A stretch of 64,000 bases of DNA from Mucilaginibacter sp. UR6-1 (GTDB lineage Bacteria; Bacteroidota; Bacteroidia; Sphingobacteriales; Sphingobacteriaceae). Position 1 is the first letter of the stretch; each line of letters begins with the position of its first letter. The stretch lies in contig NZ_JAJIWP010000002.1 of the NCBI RefSeq assembly GCF_020880975.1, forward strand, positions 1,105,102-1,169,101. Direction: 5' to 3'. The notes beneath the pieces are model-generated. The model was not told where the DNA came from. It made no database searches and saw nothing but the letters and a program-made list of their open reading frames with translations. Positions 34,891 to 44,800 of the stretch are shown here, in pieces. The translations under genes were made by a program, and so were the position numbers.

Positions 34891-36078
34891 ATGATGAAAC
34901 GACTATTGAAAACCGCAGTACTGGCGGTAACAGGATTGCTTTTGCCTTTTTTTAGCCATGCGCAAGGCGTCGGCACCGAGCTGCAAAGCATGCACGGTGT
35001 ACTTGATGAGCTTTACGATGAGATGATCCCATTGTGCAGCCAGCTGATTTCCGTGGGACAAGGCATTGCCGGTTTTGCAGCCTTGTGGTATATCTCTTCA
35101 AGAGTGTGGCGGCATCTGGCAAATGCAGAACCCATTGATTTTTACCCGCTGTTTCGGCCTTTTGCCTTAGGCATGTGTGTGCTGATGTTCCCGTCAGTGT
35201 TAGGTATCATAAACGGCGTGATGAAACCCACGGTTACCGCAACGGCGGCTATGGTGGAGGGCTCTAATGATGCAATAGAGAAGCTATTAGCCGAAAAAGA
35301 GGAAGCCATAAAAACTACAGATCCCTGGAAAATGTATGTAGGCACTGATGGTGATGGCGACCGTGACCGGTGGTACAAGTATACGCACGAAGGTGCCGAC
35401 CCGGATGAGGAAGGGATATTAGAGGGCATCGGCAACGACATACGATTTGCCATGTCCAAAGCGATGTACAACTTCCGCAACTCGGTTAAGGAATGGATGA
35501 GCGAAGTACTTGAAGTTTTGTTCCAGGCCGCCGCGTTGTGTATTGATACCTTGCGAACCTTCCAACTGGTGGTGCTGGCCATACTTGGCCCGCTTGTATT
35601 CGGACTTGCTGTCTTTGACGGCTTGCAGCATACCCTTACCGCATGGCTGTCCCGTTACCTCAACATCTTTCTTTGGCTTCCGGTGGCAAACATCTTCGGT
35701 GCCATCATTGGCAAAATACAGGAAAAGATGATCCAGCATGACCTTGCCCAGATTGCCAACCAGGGCGACACCTTCTTCAGCAAGCAGGATGTCGCTTACC
35801 TCATCTTTATGATTATCGGCATCGTTGGATACTTTACGGTGCCATCTGTGGCAAACTATATCGTTCATGCCGGTGGCGGCGGAGCATTACAGCAAAAGAC
35901 AACAGCCATTTTCTATTCTTCATCTCAAAGTACGGTGAACACTGCAACAAGCAGTTCCCAAATGGCTGCGGGTGCTGCGATGGATGGTGCCAGGACCATT
36001 TACCAAAAGCTTTCAGGAACTACTAATACAACCGGCGATGGCGGGTACATGAATGATAAGCTAAAGGGTAATTCATAA
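34891..36078 (+). CDS. traJ: Conjugative transposon protein TraJ
   Basis: TraJ is a polytopic inner-membrane protein of the Bacteroidota conjugation channel (VirB6-like). The 395 residues contain a signal peptide (ending SHAQG) and several hydrophobic segments: LISVGQGIAGFAALWYIS near 50, FRPFALGMCVLMFPSVLGII near 90, FQLVVLAILGPLVFGLAVF near 225, and YLIFMIIGIVGYFTVPSVAN near 300. The stretch LSRYLNIFLWLPVANIFGAI is typical of the family. It lies directly before traK, in conserved order. Confidence 0.88.
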   Translation: MMKRLLKTAVLAVTGLLLPFFSHAQGVGTELQSMHGVLDELYDEMIPLCSQLISVGQGIAGFAALWYISSRVWRHLANAEPIDFYPLFRPFALGMCVLMFPSVLGIINGVMKPTVTATAAMVEGSNDAIEKLLAEKEEAIKTTDPWKMYVGTDGDGDRDRWYKYTHEGADPDEEGILEGIGNDIRFAMSKAMYNFRNSVKEWMSEVLEVLFQAAALCIDTLRTFQLVVLAILGPLVFGLAVFDGLQHTLTAWLSRYLNIFLWLPVANIFGAIIGKIQEKMIQHDLAQIANQGDTFFSKQDVAYLIFMIIGIVGYFTVPSVANYIVHAGGGGALQQKTTAIFYSSSQSTVNTATSSSQMAAGAAMDGARTIYQKLSGTTNTTGDGGYMNDKLKGNS

Positions 36079-36093
36079 AGAAAGGAGGAAATC

Positions 36094-36714
36094 ATGTTTA
36101 CAAAAATGAAAAATATCGATACGGCGGTACGCCATTTAAAAATGTTCACCATTGCTGTCGTCATCGGATGCGTAGCCATCTGCACCTTTGCCATCTGGAA
36201 AAGCTTTGCACTGGTATCCGAGGTGAAGTCACGGGTGTACATACTCTCAGGCGGCAAGGCGCTCGAAGCATTTTCTGCTGGCCGCAAAGACAATGTGCCG
36301 GTTGAGGCACGGGATCATGTGAAGGCCTTCCATGAGCTTTTCTTCACGCTCGACCCCGATGATAAGGCCATTGCCGCCAACACCACAAAAGCACTCTACC
36401 TGGCAGACGGCAGCGCTAAGCGCGCCTATGATGACCTGAAAGAAAACGGCTATTACGCCGGGCTTATCTCCGGCAATGTGAGCCAGACCATAAGCGTGGA
36501 CAGCGTCATGGTCGATGTAGCGGAGTATCCATACCATTTCCGTTGCTATGCTACCCAAAGCATCATGCGTCCAACCAGCCTCACCACCCGTAGCCTTGTG
36601 ACAGAAGGGGCCTTGCGTAACGTGTCGCGCAGCGACAACAACCCGCACGGGTTCCTGATCGAGAGATGGAACACCATTGAGAACCGCGATTTGAAAACTG
36701 CCGCAAGGCATTAA
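36094..36714 (+). CDS. traK: Conjugative transposon protein TraK
   Basis: This 206-residue protein has an N-terminal membrane anchor (about 18-38, MFTIAVVIGCVAICTFAIW) and a periplasmic VirB8-like domain. KDNVPVEARDHVKAFHELFF and TLDPDDKAIAANTTKALYLA are hallmark TraK segments, and RSLVTEGALRNVSRSDNNPH follows near the end. It has an unusually good ribosome-binding site for this phylum (AAAGGAGG, 8 bp before the ATG). Its stop overlaps the next start (TAATG). Confidence 0.9.
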   Translation: MFTKMKNIDTAVRHLKMFTIAVVIGCVAICTFAIWKSFALVSEVKSRVYILSGGKALEAFSAGRKDNVPVEARDHVKAFHELFFTLDPDDKAIAANTTKALYLADGSAKRAYDDLKENGYYAGLISGNVSQTISVDSVMVDVAEYPYHFRCYATQSIMRPTSLTTRSLVTEGALRNVSRSDNNPHGFLIERWNTIENRDLKTAARH

Positions 36715-37211
36715 TGCGTACTGCTATGGGATTTTTCAGAAAAGCTAAAAACAAACCGGCATCGCCGCTAAATCAGATGGTAAGCAGCAAGGTAACCACC
36801 GGGTATAATACAATCAAAACGAAGTGGGCCGAATGGATGGCATCCAGCACGGCAGGCTTTACGAAGAAAGGTTGGATAACGGCACTTGCATGCCTGATAC
36901 TCCTTATGGGGAGTAATAGCGGCTACCTGATAATTAGCGCCTTTACCGGCGCGCCGAGGGTCGCAATAAAAGTGGCTGCGATACAAAAGCCGGCTCACGC
37001 AGGTGATATGGGTGAACCGGAATTGCAGGCCAATATCTCACCTCAAGAATACCTGCGCATTGAGAAATTTCACCGGTACATGGACAGCCTTGCCCGCGAC
37101 CCGACAGGCAGGAGGATTTACGACGGCATCACCAACAAACGGCCGGGGCTCATGGATATCGTGAAACAGGTCGAAGAATATTACCAGCAATTTAAAAACA
37201 AGGAAAAATGA
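36714..37211 (+). CDS. TraL-like small membrane protein of the transfer operon
   Basis: This 165-residue protein is placed between traK and traM, the position of traL in Bacteroides-type elements. It has one membrane segment (about 61-78, ITALACLILLMGSNSGYLII) after a cytoplasmic stretch of about 58 residues, and a periplasmic tail with ISPQEYLRIEKFHRYMDSLA. Similarity to known TraL is mostly by position and topology, so the name is tentative. Translation is coupled to both neighbours (TAATG overlap upstream, 4-bp overlap downstream). Confidence 0.6.
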   Translation: MRTAMGFFRKAKNKPASPLNQMVSSKVTTGYNTIKTKWAEWMASSTAGFTKKGWITALACLILLMGSNSGYLIISAFTGAPRVAIKVAAIQKPAHAGDMGEPELQANISPQEYLRIEKFHRYMDSLARDPTGRRIYDGITNKRPGLMDIVKQVEEYYQQFKNKEK

Positions 37212-38494
37212 AAAAAGAAGAGATCACACCTAAAATGAAGCGCCAGCGCAAGTTCATGCTGGTGCTGCCGCTGCTTGTATTACCTTTTTTAACGCTTGCC
37301 TTCTGGGCACTCGGTGGCGGCAAGATGGAAGCAGCTTCAGCTGCTTCCCAGCAAACAAAAGGGTTTAACCTGAACCTGCCAGGGGCTAACCTGAAAGAGG
37401 ATAAGCCGATGGACAAAATGAGCTATTACGAGCAGGCGCAAAAGGATTCAATCCGCCTTGGCGAGCAAAGGCGTAACGACCAGGCCAATATGGGTAAAGA
37501 AGGCCACGAAGCTTTTGGCAATCCGTTCAACGGCAATACAGCTACAGGCGGGCTGAACACATCGATTGGCGGCTGGTACGGCAACGACCCCAACACCGAA
37601 AACATCTATCGCAAGCTAGAACTGCTCAATAAGGAACTGAATAAACCGGCGACTTCGCCAGCTGCGAGTAACACTTACACGCCAACGCCGCGTGAGGCGA
37701 CAACTGTAGGCAGCGCCGATGTAGAGAAACTTGAAAAGATGATGCAGGCCATGAATCAGCCCGGCGAACCTGACCCGGAACTGGCGCAACTCAACGCCAT
37801 GCTGGAGAAGATCATGGACATTCAAAACCCGGAGCGGGTAAAGGAACAATTCGATAAGGCCAAAGCCGAAAAGCAACAGCAGGCCTACAAGGTCGCAGCG
37901 GCAAGTGACGCTTCGGTAACGCTACTTGATAATAACCTGTACTCTCAAAACACGGGTAACGGTTTTTATGGGCTTGATGATAATACGACCGATACAACTA
38001 CGCAAAATGCCATACCCGCCGTCATCCATGAAACGCAGACGCTGGTAAACGGTGCGATTATAAAGCTACGCCTTCAGGAGGCTATTGCGGTAAACGGCGT
38101 ACAGATACCCAAAGACAGTTTCATTTTCGGGGTCGCTTCATTAAGTGGAGAGCGCCTGAACATCGAAATCACCAACATCCGCTACGGCAATTCCATATTC
38201 CCGGTGGCCTTACAGGTAGTCGATATGGATGGCCTTGACGGCATCCATATCCCCGGTGCCATTACACGCGATGTTGCAGCCAACTCGGCTGATCGTAGCG
38301 TCCAGGGTATCGGCCTCACATCCCTTGACCCGACCTGGCAGGGACAGGCAGCCACTGCGGGCATTGAAACCGCCAAAACCTTCTTCAGCAAAAAAGTAAA
38401 GCTTGTCAAAGTCACCGTTAAGGCAGGCTACCAGGTACTGCTTAGGGATAGCAGGCAGCAGCAGGCAAGTGTGCAAATCAATCCACAACATTAA
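37208..38494 (+). CDS. traM: Conjugative transposon protein TraM
   Basis: TraM is a VirB10-like scaffold spanning the periplasm. This 428-residue protein has an N-terminal cytoplasmic stretch, one anchor (about 17-34, MLVLPLLVLPFLTLAFWAL), a proline- and asparagine-rich middle (about 90-180) and the conserved C-terminal domain. That domain has NGAIIKLRLQEAIAVNGVQI, PKDSFIFGVASLSGERLNIE, and GLDGIHIPGAITRDVAANSA. Length and domain order are normal. Confidence 0.92.
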   Translation: MKKEEITPKMKRQRKFMLVLPLLVLPFLTLAFWALGGGKMEAASAASQQTKGFNLNLPGANLKEDKPMDKMSYYEQAQKDSIRLGEQRRNDQANMGKEGHEAFGNPFNGNTATGGLNTSIGGWYGNDPNTENIYRKLELLNKELNKPATSPAASNTYTPTPREATTVGSADVEKLEKMMQAMNQPGEPDPELAQLNAMLEKIMDIQNPERVKEQFDKAKAEKQQQAYKVAAASDASVTLLDNNLYSQNTGNGFYGLDDNTTDTTTQNAIPAVIHETQTLVNGAIIKLRLQEAIAVNGVQIPKDSFIFGVASLSGERLNIEITNIRYGNSIFPVALQVVDMDGLDGIHIPGAITRDVAANSADRSVQGIGLTSLDPTWQGQAATAGIETAKTFFSKKVKLVKVTVKAGYQVLLRDSRQQQASVQINPQH

Positions 38495-38505
38495 ATAACA
38501 ACCAT

Positions 38506-39327
38506 ATGAAAACGATCAAAGCAGTATTCATCCTCGGCATAGCCTTTTTGCTAAACGGTATAAGCGCGTATGCACAACCTGAAATAAATTCGGTCACTGT
38601 TTACATTACGGCAACCAAAACAACCAACATCATTTTCCCGCAGGCGATTGTCAGCGTAGACCGTGGCAGCCGGTATGTGCTCGCACAAAAAGCCAAGGGC
38701 GTGGAAAATATCTTGCAAGTCAAAGCAGCAAGGGACAGCTTCCCGGAAACCAACCTTTCAGTGATTACCGCCGATGGCAGGCTAAGCTCTTTTGTGGTCA
38801 ACTATAGCAGACAGCCAGAGACACTTACTATTTCAATTTCTGACAATACTGCGAAGAACGGCATTACTTTTTCAGAGGCCAACTATAACAAAGCTGAAGT
38901 CACGCGCTATGCAAAAGCAGCACTAAATGCTAAGGTTAATGGCAGCGTTGCCCGTGATAAAACAGCTGGTATTCGTTTTTTGGTCCGCAGTTTCTTCATC
39001 CATAACGATGTGATCTATTGCAGGCTGGAAATAGGGAACCGTTCCAATATCGGCTACGATATCGGCCAGTTGCGCTTCTTTATCCGCGACCAGCAAAAAG
39101 CCAACCGGACCGCCACGCAGGAAATTGAAGTGGCACCGGTACTGGCTGAAAACGCTTCAGATGCAATCAAGGCAAACACTACGCAATCCATTGTTTTTGC
39201 CTTGCCGAAATTCACTATCCCGGATAAAAAGTATTTGGCCATCCAGCTCATGGAAAAGAATGGTGGCAGGCACCTGGAGGTGCACATCAAGAACCGGAAG
39301 CTCGTCAGGGCAAGGCTTTTACCATAA
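38506..39327 (+). CDS. traN: Conjugative transposon protein TraN (DUF4138)
   Basis: TraN is a VirB9-like periplasmic component that works with TraM. The 273 residues include a signal peptide (about 1-23, ending AYAQP) and the typical SVTVYITATKTTNIIFPQAI and SVDRGSRYVLAQKAKGVENI. The C-terminal half carries FLVRSFFIHNDVIYCRLEIG and NRSNIGYDIGQLRFFIRDQQ. In complete elements traO, traP and traQ follow, but here they are missing and unrelated accessory genes come next, so the transfer operon is cut short. Confidence 0.92.
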   Translation: MKTIKAVFILGIAFLLNGISAYAQPEINSVTVYITATKTTNIIFPQAIVSVDRGSRYVLAQKAKGVENILQVKAARDSFPETNLSVITADGRLSSFVVNYSRQPETLTISISDNTAKNGITFSEANYNKAEVTRYAKAALNAKVNGSVARDKTAGIRFLVRSFFIHNDVIYCRLEIGNRSNIGYDIGQLRFFIRDQQKANRTATQEIEVAPVLAENASDAIKANTTQSIVFALPKFTIPDKKYLAIQLMEKNGGRHLEVHIKNRKLVRARLLP

Positions 39328-39337
39328 AATTAAATCG

Positions 39338-40474
39338 ATGAAAATAGCATTTGAAGATTACAATGCAGTCCTGGAAGGTTTAGCCGACCTGCATGCGGAA
39401 GGTTACGCCTACATCGCCTTTGACCCGGTTTTTCCGGTGTCGGATGTACGGGAGCTCAACGCATTTGATGACAGTTATGATGCCGTTGAATACTGCCACG
39501 AGATGCGCACTGATGTGGATTTGTTTGATTACCAGCCAATTTACCCACTATACAGGGCAATGGAAAAAGGTCTTGAGGATAGCAGCCTTCTTGCTGTAGA
39601 GGATGGCTACATTGACCTATCCGCGCTGCTCAAAACCTACTATCACATAGAATCTGAAACTATTAAACATAAAAATAGCATGGACATGAACCAGAAAAAT
39701 TTAGAATACCTGCAAGACCAGGTAAAGTATACCGGCTTTGGCGAGGAGTTACCAAAGCAAATACAGGCAAAAATTGACAAAGGTGGCGAGGAGTTTAAGC
39801 TTCAGCACAGCACCAAGATTGGGAACGACAGCGTAGAAGCGACACTGAACTTCTCTAAGTCAAAGCAGAGCGATATGTATTTTTTCAATTCTTACGATGT
39901 CAGCCTGAAAAAGGATGGCAGCGAAGAAGCGATGAAGCAAACCTTTTACATTAATAAAGGCCAGAACATCACGTTGAAAGAAGCCTACAACCTCATGGAA
40001 GGCCGCGCGGTAAACAAAGACCTGACCAACAAAGAAGGTGAAAAGTACAACAGCTGGGTTCAGCTCGACATGAGGCAAAGCGACGACAAGGGCAACTTCG
40101 CCCTGAGAAAATATAGTGAAAACTACGGTTACGACCTTGAAGCTGCGCTTTCTAAGCATCCGCTTAAAGAACTGAAATACGACAACTCTAAGCTGGACCT
40201 GATGGACAGCCTTAAAAAAGGGAACATCCAGTCGGTAACCGCTGTAATTGACGGCAAGGAACAGAAGCAGTTTGTAGAGGCCAACCCGAAATTTAAAAGT
40301 GTCAATGTGTATGATGAGAACATGCAGAAGCTCGGTGCCCGTGAATCGAAATCTGAAAAACAGGCTGAAGGTGCAAGCCAATCGGCCAAGAAAGCCGAGA
40401 AGGTGGAAGTGGCGGATGCCGAGGTGGTTGGTGATTCACCAAAGGCTAAAAAGAACCGTGGCCAGAAAGTGTAA
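39338..40474 (+). CDS. Mobile-element accessory protein of unknown function
   Basis: The protein has 378 residues from the ATG at 39338, 10 bp after traN. The first part (1-110) is acidic. The second part contains NLEYLQDQVKYTGFGEELPK, FSKSKQSDMYFFNSYDVSLK and EGRAVNKDLTNKEGEKYNSW, segments that recur in accessory proteins of Bacteroidota conjugative elements and plasmids, often next to DNA-processing genes. A lysine- and alanine-rich tail closes it. There is no signal peptide, so it is cytoplasmic. Function is not known to me. Confidence 0.65.
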   Translation: MKIAFEDYNAVLEGLADLHAEGYAYIAFDPVFPVSDVRELNAFDDSYDAVEYCHEMRTDVDLFDYQPIYPLYRAMEKGLEDSSLLAVEDGYIDLSALLKTYYHIESETIKHKNSMDMNQKNLEYLQDQVKYTGFGEELPKQIQAKIDKGGEEFKLQHSTKIGNDSVEATLNFSKSKQSDMYFFNSYDVSLKKDGSEEAMKQTFYINKGQNITLKEAYNLMEGRAVNKDLTNKEGEKYNSWVQLDMRQSDDKGNFALRKYSENYGYDLEAALSKHPLKELKYDNSKLDLMDSLKKGNIQSVTAVIDGKEQKQFVEANPKFKSVNVYDENMQKLGARESKSEKQAEGASQSAKKAEKVEVADAEVVGDSPKAKKNRGQKV

Positions 40475-40480
40475 AATGTG

Positions 40481-40738
40481 ATGGATAAGTCAAAGCCCTT
40501 GTCGGATTTTTTATCCCTGGTGCAGCAGGACGGGCGTATTGGGTCTACCCATATTGCCATTTACGTTGCACTATGGAAATACCGGCTTAATGAGGGCTTT
40601 GCTAATCCAATCCAGGTATTCAGCCGGGACATTATGAGGATCGCTAAAATATCGTGGCGGAATACCTTTTACAATTGCGTTAATGACCTTGACCGTTACG
40701 GCTACATTACGTATGAGCCATCAATAATAAAAAAATGA
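40481..40738 (+). CDS. Small winged-helix-like protein
   Basis: This 85-residue protein (ATG at 40481; GTG at 40478 is possible) has the helical layout of a small winged-helix DNA-binding protein: IAIYVALWKYRLNEGF, then FSRDIMRIAKISWRNTFYNC, then LDRYGYITYEPS. The protein at 41070 shows the same pattern, so they are paralogues on either side of an excisionase-like gene. It probably regulates the conjugative element. Confidence 0.55.
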   Translation: MDKSKPLSDFLSLVQQDGRIGSTHIAIYVALWKYRLNEGFANPIQVFSRDIMRIAKISWRNTFYNCVNDLDRYGYITYEPSIIKK

Positions 40739-40801
40739 GAAGCTTGATTTATTTTCTTGATGGGGAGCGAGATCTAATTAAGCATCAAAAAAAGTGAAGA
40801 G

Positions 40802-41065
40802 ATGGAAAATGTGGTGACAAAAGATGATTTAAGACAGTTCGGAATGATATTATTAAATGACATCCGCCAGGTCGTGCAAAACGGTAGCTCGCACCAGGAA
40901 AGTTTGCATCCCGAATGGTTAAAAAGCAAAGTGGTACGCAAGCTATTGGATATGTCAGCCGGTACATTACAGAACCTGCGAATAACCGGTAAGGTCAGGT
41001 ATAAGAAGATACTCGGCTCATACTATTATAATAAAGCAGATTTGCTGAACCTTTTTAACGATTGA
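40802..41065 (+). CDS. Excisionase/MerR-like helix-turn-helix protein
   Basis: This 87-residue protein carries a helix-turn-helix of the type found in Bacteroidota element regulators: WLKSKVVRKLLDMSAGTLQN, then LRITGKVRYKKILGSYYYNK, ending in a DLLNLF helix. Such proteins act as excision factors or transcription regulators of integrative elements. No integrase gene is present in the window, which again suggests that the element is incomplete. Confidence 0.7.
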   Translation: MENVVTKDDLRQFGMILLNDIRQVVQNGSSHQESLHPEWLKSKVVRKLLDMSAGTLQNLRITGKVRYKKILGSYYYNKADLLNLFND

Positions 41066-41069
41066 GCAT

Positions 41070-41486
41070 ATGAAAATGGACGAGCTGTTTGCGTACCTCG
41101 CGCTTATTGAAAGGGACAACCGGTTAACCGTGTGGCATTTTGCTCTGCTTACCGCTATACTGTATTTGGGATATAGGCAAGGACAAAACCATATAATTAA
41201 GGTAAGCCGTAGCAAATTAATGGCGCTTTCACATGTAAGTACTATACCTACGTATCATAAGTATTTTAAGGAGTTACAAGATATGGGTTATATTGTTTAC
41301 CGCCCCTCATACCATCCTGGATACCGAAGCGAAATAGAATTAAAAAAAGCCGTAAAGAATACATTCTTTACGGCTTTTTTAATTAATAAATCTATTATGG
41401 TGTTAACTAGTGATAACATTGGTCGAAGAATAGGGGGGAAGTATCGGTGGCAATTCAGTGGCACTTTTTGCTACAAACCCTTTTAA
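41070..41486 (+). CDS. Winged-helix-like protein whose frame runs through a terminator
   Basis: The frame has 138 codons. Residues 1-90 are protein-like and parallel the gene at 40481: LLTAILYLGYRQGQNHIIKV, then SRSKLMALSHVSTIPTYHKY, then LQDMGYIVYRPSYHPG. From about residue 91 the codons lie in a strong hairpin (41343-41380), and the rest (INKSIMVLTSDNIGRRIG) looks unlike the body and lies opposite a minus-strand frame. The original gene probably ended near the hairpin. It starts 4 bp after the excisionase-like gene. Confidence 0.5.
   Translation: MKMDELFAYLALIERDNRLTVWHFALLTAILYLGYRQGQNHIIKVSRSKLMALSHVSTIPTYHKYFKELQDMGYIVYRPSYHPGYRSEIELKKAVKNTFFTAFLINKSIMVLTSDNIGRRIGGKYRWQFSGTFCYKPF
41343..41380. 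terminator. Bidirectional rho-independent terminator
   Basis: A perfect 17-bp inverted repeat (41343-41359 with 41364-41380, core GCCGTAAAGAA) encloses a 4-base loop. A-runs and T-runs at the two ends allow it to work on both strands. It lies between the plus-strand winged-helix genes and a minus-strand gene remnant ending at 41403. Confidence 0.8.
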
Positions 41487-41615
41487 CGCATCTATAGGCA
41501 TGATTTTAAAGCCAGTTCGTTTCCCTTCTGGGCCATTACTTGATAGGACAGTTCTCTCGGCAATTCCAATGAATTGCATACATTCCCTTATAAATTTACT
41601 CCACGCTTGAAAAGT
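41403..41615 (-). pseudogene. C-terminal remnant of an unknown minus-strand gene
   Basis: The minus strand is open for about 70 codons and reads in a protein-like way: FIRECMQFIGIAERTVLSSN, then EGKRTGFKIMPIDALKGFVA, ending at TAA 41405-41403 just before the bidirectional terminator. No start codon or upstream continuation is found; stops occur in all frames beyond 41615. I read it as the leftover end of a gene at the edge of the conjugative element. The family is not recognised. Confidence 0.35.
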
Positions 41616-41877
41616 TTACCTAACGAGCGACCAATAGTTAACCTATCAAGACCCGACATTCTTCCTATTAACAGGGTTTAATATCATCATGTCTTTCTGC
41701 AAGACATACCTTTAATGCTCAAGGTGCCATAAAAATTATTACAAAGAAATGTTGGAACATTCAAATTTTAATTACATTTTTATAAAAACAACCTGACTTA
41801 CACATGAATAGCCCTCCATCTTGAACCCATTCTTATTCGACAACCGGTTCCTTTATCTCAATTTCTCCTAATCTTAT
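41616..41877. other. AT-rich intergenic region before the YD-repeat genes
   Basis: About 260 bases with no convincing frame. It presumably holds the promoter of the 1317-residue secreted YD-repeat gene, but a clean TAnnTTTG box is not seen. Confidence 0.3.
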
Positions 41878-44800
41878 ATGCACAAACGATTATTGATTTT
41901 TATTGCTGCTGTACTGTGCAGTATTAATTCTTATAGCCAGTCCACAGCTGAATTAACAGCACCCAGAATTACCCCACCACCGCCTGAAGCAGCGCAATTA
42001 GGCAAATACGGGCAAATGCCGATAGATAAAAACTCAGGGTTGCCTCAGATCAACATCCCATTATACGACATCAAAACGTCCCGATTTTCCATACCTGTTT
42101 CCTTGTCGTATCACGCTTCAGGGATTAAGGTAGATGAAATGGCTACCTGGGTAGGTACAGGATGGTCATTGAACGCCGGTGGCGTGATAACTCGCTCCAT
42201 TGTCAACATGGCCGATGAAACGCATTACCTCGGTGATACATTGCTGACGCGAGCTGAAATTATCAGCAGCAACAACATGTACTATCTGAAATCGGCAATT
42301 CTAAACGTGCCTATGCACGACACCCAACCGGATAACTTTTTCTACAACTTTGTAAACCAGTCCGGAGCTTTCGTTTTTGGTAAAGACCGTAAGCCGCTTT
42401 TAACACCTTATAGACCCGTTAAAATCTCTTATAATTTGATTCCTAATACGCCGGGCACTTTCACTGCTCTTGATGAAAACGGCAATATTTATAATTTCAA
42501 AGACACAGAACGCACGGTAAGCAGCATCAGCGAAACTTTGTCCGGTACGTCAAGCTGGTACCTCACCGAGATGATCTCCGCAGACAAATCAGATACCGTC
42601 AAGTTCGTTTATGACAATACCAGTGCCTCTTTTCCAATGTATTCCTTTGGTTTTAGCCAGGTGTACGGACCGAACTTTGCTGGCGCCAGTGGTGGGTGTA
42701 ACACAAGTGGTGCAGGAAGTATACTGCAACCGTTACAAGGTTCTACCACTCAACGTGCCACAACAAACCCACTTTATATCAAAACCATTATTTACAAAGG
42801 TGGGAAAGTTGACTTCGTAGCGAAAGGCGGTCGCCTGGACGGCCCAAGTCGCCGGCTTGATTCTGTAATCATCTCCGGCTATGACTTTGTGCAGAAAAAA
42901 TATAACCGTCTCAAAAGTTATAAAATTCATACGGATTTTTGGTATAATGGCCTAAGTATGCCAAGTGGCTATGAAAACGGAAATTCGGCAAAGTACCGGA
43001 TGAAATTGGATAGCGTAACTGAAAGTGATAGAAATAACATTCGCCTTAAATCTCATCAATTCCAATATAATTCCGTAGCGCTTCCACCGGTTAATTATTT
43101 TGCCCAAGACTATTGGGGTTACTACAATGGTAAAAACGGAAATCAGACCTTGCTTGAATCTAAACAATATATTGGTGAGCCGTCCGGCACCTATAATAAT
43201 CCAAGTAATATTTTATATACCGCGTATACAGTGGGTGGTACCCAAGGTGCGGATCGGACACCGAATGAATATTATATGAAAGCCGGTATGCTGGAAAAGA
43301 TTACTTATCCAACAAAGGGTTATACTGTGTTCAATTATGAACCGCATGAATATCTTGATTATAGCCAAACACAAAAGCACGAAGTTTACGCATCGGCAGC
43401 TGCGGTGGGGAAATATGATGAAACCAAGACCACCAATTTTACATCAGGAGTGGCAAATATTAGTGGTAAGAATGTCGGATTTGTACATATAATAATGACA
43501 CCTAAAAGCGTGTACCCCGGACAATTGCCGGAAACGCCCTATGTTCGTATTGTAAGAGTATCGGACAACGCGGTAGTTTATGAACAATTAGCCCATCAAA
43601 CTAATTACATAGACGTTACAATTGGGTTTGGGTTTGATCCTAACACGGCATATAAGCTCGTCGCCTTGGCCAAAATTGGTACACTTCAAGTAAGTGACCA
43701 GCAACTACCGGCCGCAAACATATCTATCAGATATGAAGTAGCACAGACGCTTCCGCCAACGGCAGCAATAGGTGGCGGGTTGCGTCTTAAAAGTCAGGAA
43801 AATTACGATAGCAATGCCAACCTGATCACTAAAGAAACCTATAAATATGGTAATAATGGTGCCGGTATTTATATGAACAGCAGTCTTGCTTTTTTTAACC
43901 GTCAGAATCGTCAAATCATATATGCCTATAATGATGGCATCTCACAGGCATTTTGCTCTATTGCGAACAACTGGATATATTCCAGCAGTCCCACATATTC
44001 GTTATCAAATTTAAGTGGCGGTCCTGTTGCTTACGATAATATTACTGTCTACCAAGGTGATAGCCTGAATAATGCTGGTATGAGTGTGTACACCTACGAA
44101 AATTTTGCTGATAGCCTTCTGATCGTTGACGCTGCCTATCAAAATGGCGTAAAAGTTATTCCTACCACTTGGAAGAACGGCCAGTTGTCCAGTGAAACTC
44201 ATTATAAAAGTCTTGGCTCAAACCAATATGCAAAAGTTCAGGAAAAGTTTACAGAGTATAATAACTATGCAAAAGCCTCAGGTTACGGCTTATACATTGG
44301 CTATCGGTTTGATATGCGCGGTTTTCAATACTCTTTGGATGTACCTGAGTTCATGAATAATTTTGTCTTTTTCGATTATCCTACTTCATCGGGCAGCCGT
44401 GTGCCGAAACGTTCAATAACGAATAACTACGATACAAATGGAACAACGGTATTACAGCGTGACACGGTAAAATATTACTATAATAACCTGAATCACGTTT
44501 ATCCAACCCGAATTGTTTCGTCTACCAGCCGGGGAGATTCAATTGTCAAATTGGTTAATTTTCCTGAAGATATGGTCAACGCGGGAAAAGACCCCACCGG
44601 CGTATATGCTGCTATGAAAACGAAGAACATCGTCAGCCCGCAGATCGAGTTTACGCAGCAAAAGAATTCGGTACCGGTTGCACGGACCATTACCAACTAT
44701 ATTGATACTAACAGCATGTATCTGCCTAAAACGGTCGAGTTCAAGCAAGGAAATAACGCTTCAGAGGTACGCTTGCGGTATCAGAGATATGACAGCAAAG

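Noticed and set aside
39125..39337. Longer start for the accessory protein after traN (449 residues)
   Set aside because: The extension lies inside traN in another frame; the ATG at 39338, 10 bp after traN, is the sensible start.
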